Shown here: positions 1 through 12,709 of the stretch, piece after piece
How positions within the stretch are numbered: the first letter of the stretch is position 1
How the letters are laid out: each line of letters starts with the position of its first letter
Assembly: GCF_018143015.1 (NCBI RefSeq)
Contig: NC_054743.1
Location: 37,590,922-37,654,921, forward strand
Source of the DNA: Lytechinus variegatus
Taxonomy: Eukaryota; Echinodermata; Echinoidea; Temnopleuroida; Toxopneustidae
Direction: 5' to 3'
DNA length: 64,000 bases
Position numbers and translations under genes: made by a program
The notes under the pieces: generated by a model
Told to the model about the DNA's origin: nothing
Database searches by the model: none
The model's input: only the letters and a program-made list of their open reading frames with translations

Positions 1-3000
1 CCCTCCAAGATTCTGTTGCCTCATGATTCTTTCTTTTTTCTTCTTGTTTTCCTGAGGTGGTTTGGCAAGAGACACTTCTATCGTGGTTCCTTCATACTCC
101 TTCCCATTCATCTCCTCTATCGCCTAGTCATGACAATAAGGGGGGGGGGGAGAATATAAAAGCAACGGCTCAATTATGAAACGAACTTATTATCAATTTG
201 TCAATTAAACTTACAAATTACTAATTTACAGCTGAAAACTAGCAACACAACAGTACCAACTTACTTCCGAGGCAACCAATGATCTGCGACCACATTTAGT
301 ATTTCCCAAAGAAGTTCACTCACAACATTCTAACTTCATTAATAAATCCTGAAAATGAATGATTGCAAAATTTCTAGTTAATCAAATTATTCACTAGAAT
401 TGGGTTATAAGCTGTGGTCGCATTTCATAAGTTGGGTATGCAAAAAGGGTGGCGTATGAACAATTTTCCACACGGTGCCATGGATAAATTGTTGCTACAT
501 CACAGCATCTTAACCAAATTTATTGAGTAATATCTCATTTTGAAGCTAGAACTATAGGCTAACTATATTACTATGAATTAGATCAATACAATATCAGGAA
601 TAAAAACTATGGTACATTAAGTTTGAAGTAACAGGGGTGGCGGATGCGGTAAATGATAAAATATTAATTAAACCTAATGAACAACTTCCTATAATATGTA
701 ATATGACTGATATCCTCACATTTCTGGGCGTTTTGAAAATATGCAGCAATGGAATACATGTGTATGTCAGCTCTGATCTGCAACCTTATCAATTAGTAAA
801 CCGGAGAGATTTGGTTAATTATCTAATTTGTAATCTTAATTTTTAGTACAAATGTTGTGTATCATTGCAACAAACATTTCTACCCATGATGTTGTCATTT
901 TGCCAAGCATACAAATACAGTGACAGGTATTTTGGGGGCAGAAATGTGAAATTAAATACTGTTAATTAATTAGTATAATTAACATGCATAAAATAATAGA
1001 TTATTATTTTACTTTTGGTAAAGATTTAATCATTGATCTTTCAAGATTATAACTGCAAAATACTAGGGTGATCCATGTTGCATTAACTTTTGACACCATT
1101 TTATGTGCAGCAGGTCCAAATTTGAGAAAAACACATTTCAAAATTCACATTTACATCTATGTAATAATTGACTGTTAATTAGTCATTTTAAGGAAAAGTA
1201 ACGGTATTCAAAACTTAAAACTTTGTCATTATGTAGAGAATGGTAATAGCTATAACATTTTTACCCTGTTCGCGAAATTGGACCACCTTATGACATGCGA
1301 CCTTTGATGAATGATTGAACTGACAACCACGAGTTATTTCTGCTTTACCCACTACCTACTAAATTTAGTTTCATCTCCATAAATAACCTTTCCATTTTTT
1401 CAAGGGGGGGGGGGTGCACAGACATAACTGAAATGACAAATTACCTTGACAGCTGCTTCCCTTTCCTTGAAGTGAACAAAGCAGTAATCCTTCATCTTCT
1501 TGGCCTTCTCAACCTCACCATACTGACCAAAGTCTTCCTTAATCTTCGCTTCTGTTGATTCCTGAGAAAGATTTCTGATGTACACAACTTTCACCTGAAG
1601 ATGCAATTTAAAAAAAAAAATTATCAATGACAACTCATTTCTTTGGGTTTCAAAAAATATTTTTAATAATAACAAGACCTCTGATTCCAAAGTCTATTCA
1701 GATCATTGCCCCTGCCATACAGACACAAGAGAGCTGGAAGTGAAAGCATCAAATGTAATTTTTTTTCATAACTTATCAGATAATTGCAATTCCAATGAAT
1801 GTGAATACATGTAACAAGATTTGGATTTCATAAGTTAACAAATTGCAAAGTTATGGCAAGAGCGTAACACAAGAGACAGGTGTAGATCCTGTGCTGAAAT
1901 ATGAAATACTAAGTAAAAAGTTCGGCAAACCATGCCGAAACTTGAGGTATTCATAGACAAATTCTTTCAAAACTTAACTCTGCTTTGTGATTAGCTGGAA
2001 TAACTTACCTTCGACATAGTCTCGGAGTCTGGCTCAATCACTGGATCAGCCCAGTCTACATTGACATTGATTTGATTCCAGACCTTGACCCTTCCAGAGA
2101 GAAGTTTCCTCTTCGCACTTGCAGCTGCTTTGTGGGAGTCAAACTCGAGGAAGGCAAAACCACGATTGCGCATCTTGTCTTCTGTCTTGTAGATGATGAC
2201 ATCCATCAGACCCTCTGTTGATCACACACAAAAAAGATATTTAGACAGTGTTTACTCTGTTCCGGAATCTTTTTGTTTCTATTCACCAAGGCAGCCCCCC
2301 TTCCCATTATGCTTACTGCATGCAAATAGCATATTTTCATAAATAATTACTTATGACATCTCAGTTCATCAAAATACACATTTAGAAGCTGTTGATTTAC
2401 AGGTTAAAAAAAAGAAATGTTAGTCAATATTAAGAACACTGCTCTTCCATCTTCATAATGCAATGAAAAACCGGGAAAAAATATATTTCCCAGGTTGCAA
2501 GGAAGTTCAAACTGTTAACTCACTTTCAACTTTGGAGAACTCTTCCAAGATCTCTTCTTTGGTCTTGTTCTTGGGGATGGAGCCGACGTAGAGCCTACTC
2601 TTCGGTACTGAGATGTTCACACTGATTTGCCAGTTTTCTTTGACTTTGTATCCATTGAGCTACAAAATAAATCAAACACAAAATAAGTATGCTTTGACTT
2701 TATGGACACTTTTTGTTCAAATACATGCAACATTGAACATGAAGTTTACATCACTAAATTGTCTGCAATAGCAAAGCTATGGACAAGAATCAGATAGTCA
2801 TGGACTGGAATTTCTTAATAGTGCTTTCCAGCCAACTTGTCACAAATACACTGGAATTGTAAGTGATGAAAAGCTAATGAAACTGCAATGGTAACATAAA
2901 TTAATGCCTTACTAAAGGCACACAAGTACATAGCATAGACCTTTGTGGCACCTTGGTAGCTACTACCTACATAACATGAACACTGATATCGACTTGAAAT

Positions 3001-5394
3001 GCATCTTCCAGTATACATACCTTTTTGACAGCTTCCTTGGCACCATCGGTGGTAGTGAATGCTGCAAATGCGTAACCCCTGTTTTGGCCTGTAAGTGGGT
3101 CCATCATTAACCTCAGATCATGCACATCACCACACTGCTCCAACAGAGGAATGAGTTCATCTTCAAACATCTCCCTTGGGATCTTTCCAATGAAGATCTA
3201 GAATTAAAGATAAAAGTGATATTCAGTTATTCAAAAATCTGGAGCACCTCTTCGCACATTTTTTTCCTTGTTTTAGAAATATTAACGATGGATACTATAG
3301 ACAGACAGATATGAATCAAAGTAAAATTGTGACTGGTCTACATTTATTCTGTTGCAACTCTATGTAAGACAGGGCCTGGAATGCTTGATTACCTGGACAA
3401 TCTAAACAAGTAGTAATTTTCATCAACTAAAATCAATACTTTTGAAACAGAGAATTTTAATTTTAAAACAATGAATGGCTTTGAGGGAAATACCCTATAT
3501 ATTTCCCAAAGAAATATGATACTGCAATATGGGTCAACAGGAAAAAAATGTCAAGTAAAAACTGTTCTCACCTCTGAACCTTGGGCGGGTGGCGGTAACG
3601 TTTCAACATCTTCAGGTTTGGGACGACTGGACTTTCTCTGTCCTAATGTGATATCTAGTGAGTAACCTGTTCTGGCAAGGATTTCCTGCAACAAAGGAAT
3701 AGAAAAAACAATGCATTACTGTAAGGCACAAACGTAGGTAAAAGGTAGTTCCATCTGCGCTAGAGCTAAAGCGACTTCCTTCAACAAGCAGATTCATTTC
3801 TAGATGCTTGAAAGTGTTAGATGGTCAGTAGTTCATAGTAAAGCCCCAAAATTATATAAACAGAATACTAAGTATTTCATCATATAAAATCGATCAGGCT
3901 ATCAGACAATGAATTAAAATTTGGAAATGACTCATTCAATTTTACCAAGCTTTATAGGGTTTTGAATTCCAAAGAGGAAAGAAATACCAATTACAGACAC
4001 ATACACACTTAACCCTAAAAAGACTGGGGGGGGGGGCTGATTCAGCCCCCAACATTTTTCACAATAAATCCCCCGCTTGAAATTTTTTGACCACGTTGCT
4101 CGCCGACTTACTTTCACGTCTCGCCTAACTTTTGAGACCAAAATTGTAACCCCGGTAAGCGGTTCTGAAATTACGCAACATTTCATAAGTGCAAGGAGAC
4201 CCAATATCACTCAAAAATGTGAATTTGTGTACAAATCCAATGCAAATAGTGTTTTTTGCCAAAATTCATAAATGTATATTATTTTTCCTTTTACTGCTTC
4301 CAATCAATTTTACCTTTTTTATGGTCAAAATAAAGTCCTAAACCATTTTCATTGAAAAAACAATAAAAAACAAAGAAATACATAAGAAATTTAGAAAATA
4401 GAAAAATACATGAGAAAATAAATGTGATGTTGAAAAATTTTAGAAATAAATTTGATCAGATGCCTATCTAGGGTTTGTGAAACAAAAATTAGCATTTTAG
4501 GGGCATTATTTCGATAATTAGAGCAAACTTATGATTTTACGCATAAATTAGCATAATTAATGAGGAATGAGATTTTTCTCAGAATTTGATATTATAATTT
4601 TGTAGATAATGCCATGGGTAACGCGCGTGCCAATTTTCGTCGCTATCGATGTCCGAGATCATAAGGGGGGAGGGGGGCTGAATCAGCCCCCCCCCCCCCG
4701 TCTTCTTAGGTGTCGAAATAGACCAGTCTATTTAGGGTTAACAAGCTTTCATAATTTTTACCTTAATTTTAGCTTCATCTGGACCCTTGGGTTCTTGTCC
4801 ACCCTGTGACTGCTTCATTCTGCTCTTCTGTCTGTATGTCCTGATGACCCCACACAGGAATGCACTTGTGTTAGTGACATGGGACAAGTCACTCTCACCA
4901 AACTGCTTCAAGACTCCGAGCCTAGATGTCTCGTCAAGTTCTTTCAGAGCCTCAAACGCTCTATCATCCAGTGCATCATCACCAGAAAGGATTCCTACAC
5001 ATTGACAAAAAAAATACATAGCACATTAAAATTTAACGAGACACAGCTTTTTTAAAATTTTGGATTATTCTCACTTATTTCTAGAAAGAATTTGTGAAAC
5101 AAAATAACTGTATTCAATTTTCAAATCATACAGCTAAGGGTATGAGGGCAAAGAAATCAGGACATTACTATATAATATAAAAGTCAACACATTTCAAAAT
5201 GAACCACTTCAATAAAACATACCTTTTGCAAAGAACCTGTCCAGTTCGGAAGCAACCTTCTCTGTGAAGCCCATTCCCAGGTAGCTGTCATATTTGTCTG
5301 TTCTTTCAAACTCAGTCTCCATGGGCTCCTCAGCACCACCATCTCCCTGGCTTTGTTCCATCTCTTCTGGTTTTATATCACCATTATCTGCCAT
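1..5394 (-). CDS. SYNCRIP: SYNCRIP / hnRNP R-like RNA-binding protein, 5' part of the gene (3' end outside window)
   Basis: Heterogeneous nuclear ribonucleoprotein Q/R family, which binds mRNA and acts in splicing, stability, transport and translation. Coding exons, read right to left: 5394-5223, 4994-4762, 3685-3572, 3197-3021, 2659-2524, 2214-2009, 1594-1445 and 123 to the left edge. All junctions are GT-AG and in frame, giving 437 codons so far. Residues about 20-130 are the N-terminal acidic domain of the family, including SDLSHV, SAFLCGV and KGPDEAKIK. RRM1 has RNP2 IFIGKI (174-179) and RNP1 RGYAFAAF (213-220). RRM2 starts with LYVGSI (255-260) and contains NRGFAFLEF. RRM3 has VVYIRNL (from 349) and DYCFVHF (to 388). 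The last visible exon ends the third RRM with LAKPPQ and a lysine run; the RGG-type tail expected in this family would lie to the left. The start ATG has A at -3 and G at +4. SYNCRIP and HNRNPR are vertebrate paralogues, so either name could apply to this single invertebrate gene. Confidence 0.93.
4009..4741. mobile_element. Palindromic MITE, ends TTAACCCTAAA, in SYNCRIP intron 3
   Basis: Left end TTAACCCTAAAAAGACTGG and right end TATTTAGGGTTAA are inverted repeats. Both are followed inward by a G run and the small palindrome CTGATTCAGCCCCC. Length is 733 bp with no coding capacity. A related copy lies at 49535-50076. Its right end comes within about 20 nt of the splice donor of SYNCRIP exon 3. 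Confidence 0.7.
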
Positions 5395-5422
5395 GATTTG
5401 CAGCCTACTGGGGGTGTGTTAC
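5395..5422 (-). other. SYNCRIP: SYNCRIP 5' UTR part of exon 2
   Basis: Short untranslated stretch between the start codon and the best upstream splice acceptor. On the minus strand the acceptor reads TAATACAG followed by exon at 5422. A second possible acceptor (CCCCCAG) would start the exon at 5407. Confidence 0.5.
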
Positions 5423-5503
5423 CTGTATTAAATTATGGGAGAATCACGACAGATTAGGCCTGATGAGCCTTCATACAATAATTTAGGGCCTACTTGAATT
5501 CTA

Positions 5504-5770
5504 TTAAAGGACAAGTCCACCTGAATGTTGATTTAAATAAAAAGAAAAAAAAATCAAACAAGCACAACACTGAAAATTTCATGAAAATTATTGTAATTAT
5601 TTCACATAACAGTGATATGCACTTCCAGGTCAGTATACAAATAAGGGGACTGATGTCACCCACTCACTTTTCCTTTTGTATTTCACTGTATAAAATATTT
5701 CAATATTCTCCTCATTATCATGTGAAAGAAATATCTACATGTATTCCCCCTCAACATGTGTAATTACCAT
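5504..5770 (+). mobile_element. MITE fragment, TTAAAGGACAAGTCCACC family, left arm
   Basis: Starts TTAAAGGACAAGTCCACC and continues with the AT-rich arm seen in the fuller copies at 5877-6439 and 9595-9975. The matching right end is not present here, so the copy is truncated. It lies in the first intron of SYNCRIP. Confidence 0.6.
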
Positions 5771-5876
5771 AGTTTTTTTAACATTTTGTGGTGCAGTCAA
5801 ATTAGTAATTGCCAAATCTGTAAGACATTTCTTTGGTAATAACTTGAGGCATGTTATAAAATTAGAATGTGGAAAT

Positions 5877-6439
5877 TTAAAGGTCAAGTCCACTTCAGAA
5901 AAATGTTGATTTGAATCAATAGAGAAAAATCAGACAAGCACAATGCTGAAAATTTCATCAAAATCGGATGTAAAATAAGTTATGACATTTTGAAGTTTCG
6001 CTTATTTTCAACAAAATAGTTATATGAACGGGCCAGTTACATCCAAATGAGAGAGTCGGTGATGTCACTATTTTTGTTTTTGTTTGAATTATACAATATT
6101 TCAATTTTTACGAATTTGACGATTAGGACCTCCTTGTCTGAAGCACAAAATGTTAAAACAATGGAATTCCACAGGGTCAGGGAGGAATGAAACTTCATTT
6201 CACATGACAATGACAAGAAAATAAAAATATTTCATATAAAATAAAAAAGAAATAGTGAGTGATGTCATCAACTCTCATTTGGATGTAACTGGCTCGTTCA
6301 TATTTTGTATAAGCGAAAATTTAAAATGCCATAACTTTCTTATTTTACATCCGATTTTGATGAAATTTTCAGTGTTACGCTTGTTGAATTTTTCTTTTTA
6401 TTCAAATCGAGTTTTTCTTGGGGTGGACTTGTCCTTTAA
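5877..6439. mobile_element. MITE, TTAAAGG(A/T)CAAGTCCAC family, full copy
   Basis: Begins TTAAAGGTCAAGTCCAC and ends GTGGACTTGTCCTTTAA. The two halves are long imperfect inverted repeats; both contain the TCGGATGTAAAATAAG block, one as its reverse complement. About 563 bp, non-coding, in SYNCRIP intron 1. The ends sit in TTAA, which suits a TTAA-targeting (piggyBac-like) origin but does not prove it. Confidence 0.7.
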
Positions 6440-7808
6440 CCATCCAAAATGGCAGTGAAAAGTCAGAAACTTCTAAATGTTTCATTCATTTAGGCCTATT
6501 TCAGTTTTGCTGAGGGTGCAAGCTTCGCTCAATTACAACATCCAAATTCTGTAAGAAAAATATTTTGTTTGTAGATTGGAATAGCAGATTAGATCCAGAA
6601 ACAAAAATAAGATGCTCTCATAATTTTGCATGTAATGTGAAAAATTCTCAATACCTAAATTTTCTAAAAAAAAATATTTGCTGCATGGATTTTGTGAAAT
6701 TTTTCATTTGTGGCCTAGGCCTTATTATTTTTTTGAAGTGCCTCCCCACCCTCATATGGGCAAAAAAAAAATTAAAAATACCAATTCAGGAAGTTCAGAT
6801 TTAAAATAAAAAACGATCTAAAAATATGAGAAAGTCAAAGGGACTGAATCTAAGAACAGAGAAATAAAAGAAAAAAATATTAGATCTAGACCCTACATAG
6901 TAAATCTAACTTTGAATCTAGGATTTGGAAAGGAAATTGAGCCACAAACAAAACTTCTCGATATTCAGACATTGGCAAATGCTCATGCTCCCATATGCAT
7001 GCCATGCCTATGGACGCTTAACTACACACACCACAAAGAACACACACTGCACTCTTCCCGCCGCCACAAAAGCCAACCATTCACAATGCGAATCGCGTCC
7101 TTCAGCTCCCTAGCCCATTCATATGCAAATAAACCGGCGTCCCCTCGATCGCTGGCACTCCACATGGCGAACTGTCAGTATCTGACCAAATGAACATGTG
7201 CGCTTGTTGTTGAAAATTTACACATGAAAATTACAGCAAATCTTCCAACAAAGAAAACGTATTTACAAGATAAGCGATGAAAAAAATATACGAAAACAAT
7301 GTTCAAATAACTAAAAAAAAAAAACACAATTAGAGGGCAAAAGATCGCGGAACAATGTCAAACTGTAGACGTGTAGTGTCGACATCAAATTTCACATGCA
7401 ACATCCACCACCGACAGCCAATGCATGGCCACGCACACCAAAGCAAAGGCTAAGCAAATTTCCATGGGTGGAATAAAATGATGAAAATGAACGTATATTC
7501 ACACTTAAAATCATACCGAATGATTCAATACAACGTATATAAAGTATTATATACTAGGAAAACCCGAATTCGCATACACAATTTGTTATTTTGGGAAACA
7601 GAAAGGCAGAACAATATCAGATTTTTCGTTTCACTCATGTCATAATTACACACACACAGCTGCTGCTGAGCGGCGAAGCGACGCTCAGTAAAAAAAAACA
7701 AGCATTGCAAATGAATTAAAAACAATCAAATGAAGAAAACGTACACAAATTGCGATACAAATATGCAATAAAATCCAGACATTACAAAAAAATAAAACTG
7801 ATACTTAC
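6440..7808. other. Rest of SYNCRIP intron 1, no recognised feature
   Basis: AT-rich sequence with A runs and short CA-rich stretches. I see no exon with credible splice sites, no RNA gene and no clear repeat ends in this part. Confidence 0.5.
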
Positions 7809-7925
7809 CTAACTTAAAATTAAGGGGGAAATGGACGAATTCCTGCTCCGTCCAGGGGATCGTGGCTCTCCCGTGTGCGTGATGTGCGGAAGATGGCGTT
7901 CTTACGGGTTTCCAACGCTGGAATT
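7809..7925 (-). other. SYNCRIP: Probable non-coding first exon of SYNCRIP
   Basis: On the minus strand a strong splice donor (AG then GTAAGT) sits at 7808/7807, right after a stretch that is less AT-rich than its surroundings and has CpGs (about 7810-7925). This fits a 5' UTR exon joined over a 2.4-kb intron to exon 2 at 5422. The right boundary, which would be the transcription start, is a guess; no TATA box is obvious. Confidence 0.45.
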
Positions 7926-8681
7926 CAGGGGTTTAAATGGATAGTGTGCATAATATGTGCATTGAACCGTTGGAGGAGGATGCATCTTTTTAGTCTCTCG
8001 AATGCACCCCATGTGAGAGGGCATATTTTTCTGTTTTGTGAAATGAAACTTTAAAATGTCATATCTTTCTTATTTTACATCCGATTTTGATGGAATTTTC
8101 AGTGTTATGCTTGTTCAATTTTCTCTTTTTATTCAAATCAAGTTTTTGTTGGGGTGGACTTGTCCTTTAAGGATTTTGATGAAACTGTTTACCTATGTTA
8201 GTCCGAACATTTGGGGCGGGCAGAGATTGAATTTATGGCTGCATCCAGCGGAAATCCCAGGGGGACAGGGGGTCGCGTCCCCTAGTACCCAAATAGTACT
8301 GGGCACAATATAAATTGCCCCTTACTATTTTTGGTCTTTTATTATGAAGAGAAATTCATCAATAAAAATCGAAATAATACATGTATTTTGGAGGAGAAAA
8401 AATGGAAAAAAGGGGGAAAGAAAGAAAAAAGAAGGGGCAAAAGGATGAATAATGAAGAGTAAAAATAAGAGGGAGACGAGTGAACACACCAGTTAACACT
8501 TCATGAATCCAATCATATCAAACACATAGTTCTCATAAAATTTATCAAACTTTCACAATAAATACACAATTACCTACAAAATAAAAAAAAATGCCGAAAT
8601 CATTTTTCCTTTTTATGATAATAGCTTCCAAATGGATCCCTATTCGCATGTGAAATATTTTTGTCACTTGAAAAACGTATC
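7926..8681. other. Intergenic, with fragments of DNA transposons
   Basis: Upstream of the SYNCRIP first exon, so it should include the promoter. It contains the right arm of a TTAAAGGACAAGTCC-family MITE (8027-8170) and, near 8235-8310, a degraded piece of a G-rich element with GGACAGGGGGTCGCGTCCCC. The rest is purine-rich and AT-rich. Confidence 0.45.
8027..8170 (-). mobile_element. MITE fragment, right arm of the TTAAAGGACAAGTCC family
   Basis: Closely matches the last 140 bp of the copy at 5877-6439, including TTACATCCGATTTTGATG and the terminal GGGGTGGACTTGTCCTTTAA. The left arm is missing. Confidence 0.6.
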
Positions 8682-8903
8682 GTATTACCGAACGTGTGTT
8701 TTCTATGGGAAAAATTGAGAAAACAACAAAATCACTGTTGAAATATTTTTACCATAGTTTAATATTTTTAAAATATCAAGTCTTTGAAAATGTGTTTTTG
8801 ACCATTTTTCATCATCTTTCTATTCAAGTTCCCTTTGGAAGGATGTTGCAAAATTTTGAGCGTATGATTTTCCGACGCCTAGGATGCACGCGTTCGGTAA
8901 TAC
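8682..8903. mobile_element. Short inverted-repeat element, ends GTATTACCGAACG
   Basis: A 17-bp terminal inverted repeat with one mismatch: GTATTACCGAACGTGTG on the left and CACGCGTTCGGTAATAC on the right. The 222-bp unit has no coding capacity. It looks like a non-autonomous DNA transposon of unknown family. Confidence 0.5.
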
Positions 8904-9594
8904 AATTAAGGCCGGTCGGTAAATCACTGTACTTCACGGGCAATTTTGGTCAAATAACCTTTCATTTCTTTCATTGTGATAGGCAAATTTCAAAGCAAGA
9001 TATTACGTAAGCAGGATGGAGAAATTGAATAGATCAGGGGATTATAACACATCAATGAACACTCTATGAAGGTATTTGCACTTCTACTTTGAATGCATAT
9101 GTTGTACAATGCATGTGGCGAACTGCCATGTGAAATACCAGTCGTTCGTGGACGCATTGTTGTTTTTTTGTGGATTTAAACGAAAAACACAATTCAAAAG
9201 AATATATGAATAATCAAGAAATCAAAGTTGGTGCTTATCTCATTAAATTTTAAACCACCATGTCCCTTAAGTACCAACCTTCGAGTCTGATCATGCGCAA
9301 GTACGAACTGGCTTATAGAAGAAGGTCAAGGGAATTACTTGGAAAATTATTAGAAAATGTATTTCACATGTGTCACTATATTAAATTTTTGCTCGCGCTT
9401 CTCGCTCGCATAGCCTGTTTGATGCGCCATAGAGATGTTAGGCGTTATTAGTTTATCTCTATGACATGCGCATATCGTGTTTATTAGGTTGATATGTACA
9501 GCTTAAAACATCAAGTATTAAAATATATAAATGCATATTTCAGCTCGAACATCGGAGCTTTTATTATTTTGTTTGATTTACAAATTGATTTTTT
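8904..9594. other. Intergenic, no recognised feature
   Basis: AT-rich sequence with no conserved coding region. Around 9390 there is a single TCGCGCTTCTCGCTCGCAT motif like those in the neighbouring array (10470-12300), so it may be an outlying repeat fragment. Confidence 0.4.
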
Positions 9595-9975
9595 TTAAAG
9601 GACAAGTCCACCCCAACAAAAACTTGATTTGTATAAAAAGATACAAAAAAATCAACAAGCGTGACACTGAAAAATTCATAAAAACTTGATATTTTAAAGT
9701 TTCGCTTCATTTCACAAAACAGTCATATGCATATGTATGCCAATGAGGGAACTGATGACATCACTCTTTCACTATTTCTTTTGTATTTCATTATATGAAA
9801 TATGAAATATTTTCTCGTCATTGTCATGTGAAATGAAGTTTCATTCCTCCCTGCACACGTGGAATTCCATTATTTTAGCATTTCGTGGTTCAGGCAAGGA
9901 GGCCCTTATCGTCAAATTCGTAATTGAAATTTTGTATAATTCAAACAATAAAAAACAAAAGAAATAGTGAGTGAT
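9595..9975 (+). mobile_element. MITE, TTAAAGGACAAGTCC family, interrupted copy
   Basis: Starts TTAAAGGACAAGTCCACCCC and follows the family sequence as far as GAAATAGTGAGTGAT. There it is cut by another element starting CAGTGGCGTAACTACGGGG. The second half of the MITE is not found on the far side. Confidence 0.6.
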
Positions 9976-12480
9976 CAGTGGCGTAACTACGGGGGCATGG
10001 GGGGCACGTGCCCCTCCCCCCACCTTGGCTGGCTAAAAAAGGAAAAGGAGAAAAAGAGGGAAAAGGGAAGAGAAACGTATAGAGGGGATAGAAGAAATTA
10101 TTGTTCATTATAATGTTATATTAAATTATGTTACATAAGAAGCATTTTTTCATAACTTTACGAAACATTATATGCTCCATTATGTCTTCATTCGCATAGA
10201 CTGTTTAACGAGATACATTAAAAGTATATGCATGCTGTACTAAAACCTCCCGTTTTCAAATCAAAATTCCACAAAATATATTTCCTCGCAATTCGAGTTA
10301 TTGTTTTATGTAGTGACATATTATTTTTTCGTGACTACTTAAAGTGATTTCCCTATTTTCAGGTCTTAATATAAAACATTTTCCTGCCCGTATTTGTGAT
10401 ATATCTGCTCTTCATGAACTCCTAAAATCGGTCCTTAAAAGTGTCAATTTTAATTTCTGATATAAAAAAAAATCAGCTCGCACTTCGCGCTCGCATCATT
10501 TGGTCAGTGAAATACGTAGGGTCTTAGTGAATTCTTACAAACAAGCTTTAGAATGCCCCTCTTCATGTCTGAATTTCAAAATTTTCAGCTCGCGCTTCGC
10601 GCTAGCAGTATTTGATTAGTGAGATGCGTATGATAATCATGATTACAACGCCTTAAAAAAATATGCTTCATGCATTTAGATGTAATTGTAACAAAATTAG
10701 CAAGCGCTTGGCACTCACATTAGATGACTATGACACATTAGATGACTATACTCTTAATGGATTGGGGTCAATATATAAAAAAATTTCAGCTCGTGCTCGC
10801 AGCATTTGGTTAGTGAAATACGTACGGTCTTATAGGGAATTCTGACAAACAAGCCTAGAATGCCCCTCTAATTCGGGTCTGAATTTCTTAAATTTTCGGC
10901 TCGCGCTTCGCGCTTGCAGTATTTGATTAGTAAGATGCGTATATATGTTAATCATGATTACAATAACTAAAAAGAGTGCTTCACGACTGTGTAATTTAGA
11001 TGTAATATAACAATATCAGCAAAGGATAGCACTAGCATAAGATCACTATGGTGAGAAAATTATTCTCTTAAAGTCCTTAAAATTTCCCTGTTTAGGTCAA
11101 TATATACAAATATTTAAGCTCGCGCTTCGCTCTCGCATTGTATGTTTAGCGAGACAGTTACGTATCATGATTACAAAAAATTGCTTATAATGTCCCTTTT
11201 TAGCTCTGAATATAATAATTTTTTCAGCTCGTGCTTCGCACTCGCATTATTTAATCAGTAAAATTCATATCCGTTTAATGGCACTGCATGTCCTCAATTA
11301 TCTCTATATTTGCAGCTGAGCACGCTTTGCGCTCCCTAAGTGACTCGAAATTTTTGCTGGTGCCCCCCAATCGGGGAGAATTACAGGTGAAAGAAAAAAA
11401 GGTGGGAGCTAGATCCGCCCCTGGTCCCCCTACCTTCCAGGAAAGATTCGATCCGCCACTGCTTGGCTGCATGCTGCAAATTGAGGAAATAGGGGGGGGG
11501 GGGGCGGATTTTTTTTAGCCATAATATTTTTTCCCGATCGGCCGCTCGAAGCTGCTTTTTTTTTTTGAAGGTGTAGTCACTTCTTAGCGTTATTCTAATG
11601 AATATGCATGGATGTATATCATATTCTTTATTTATATAATGCGAGCGCGAAGCGCGAGCCAATTTTTTTGAGGAAATCTTATGTTCTTTTCCCAAAAATT
11701 TTGAACATTCTGGGCAATTTTTGTCGTTAGCCTGAAAAAGATCTGTATGCAAATGAATAATGTCTATGAACGCGAAGTGCGATCAGAAATGAACTGATGA
11801 AAAGGTACCTGTAAAAGACTTCTTGCAATTTTAGCTATGAAGACGTTACAAGTTTTAAAAAATCAAATAATGGGAGCGCGAAGCGCGAGCTGAAATCGTG
11901 TAAAATGCTAATCAACTTTTGTAATCGTGAACATGATAGCTATTCACCTAGACAATTGATGCGAGCGCGAAAATCGAGACCTAAAAACTGGACACTCTAT
12001 TCATGTTTTGTAAATCATGAAAAGAATGAGTAATAGGGAATCTTCCTACATTAAAAATGCGATCAGAAAATTTTTGATATTGCGATCCAAAACTGGATAA
12101 TAATTTGAATAGAGAACACTATCTGAACATGCGCGTGTGTTTCATATTCAAACCTAGAAAATCTACGCGAGCCTAAACTATATGATAGTCCAATATGAAA
12201 AAAAAGAGAGTCAGTTTCATCTCTATATTTCAAGCAGTTGGTAGGAAAAGTGTGAGGTGAACCTAACATGCAATGCGAGCGCGAAGTGCGAGCGAAAATT
12301 TTATCTAGTGACATGAAAGATTTTTTGTTTTTCAAGTGTCCCCCTTATTTTATTCACTCGTCTTCCTCCTCTTCCTTTTTCTCCTCTCTTCCCTCCTTTT
12401 TCGCTTTTGCTCCGCGGGATCCAGCGGGGGGGGGGGGGGGCCGAGGGGCCGGCCCCCCCCCGCTGGATCCGCCTATGGGG
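9976..12480. repeat. Compound transposon region with GCGCTTCGCGC palindrome arrays
   Basis: Left end CAGTGGCGTAACTACGGGGG; CGCCACTG occurs at 11454-11461, so one unit may be 9976-11461. Within it, units of roughly 100-130 bp each carry a GCTCGCGCTTCGCGCTCGC-type palindrome (near 10475, 10589, 10790, 10898, 11117, 11227, 11310). From 11640 to 12290 the same motif recurs in opposite orientation (near 11640, 11871, 11957, 12273). The block closes with G and C runs and CTGGATCCGCCTATG at about 12465-12480. CAGTGG ends suggest hAT-like non-autonomous elements. No transposase is visible. Confidence 0.55.
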
Positions 12481-12709
12481 TTGTCATGGACCTAGTTGGT
12501 CCATACTTTAACCCAGAATGGGATAAGAGAGTCAACCGTTGCAAAATAAGTTGACAGAAAAAAGCGCCCCCGGACTGTCATCGCAATTTTGATCGCAACT
12601 CAAATCTTATTGACATTATAAGAAGAAGAAACTCGCATACATGTACGATCCGCGATTCGAAAATTGTGGAAATGAGGTTAACCATTGCGTAATATTAAAT
12701 TACCACTAG

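Noticed and set aside
1400-1690. Intron-spanning 96-codon frame on the minus strand
   Set aside because: Only 1445-1594 is SYNCRIP coding exon; the flanking codons are intron read-through.
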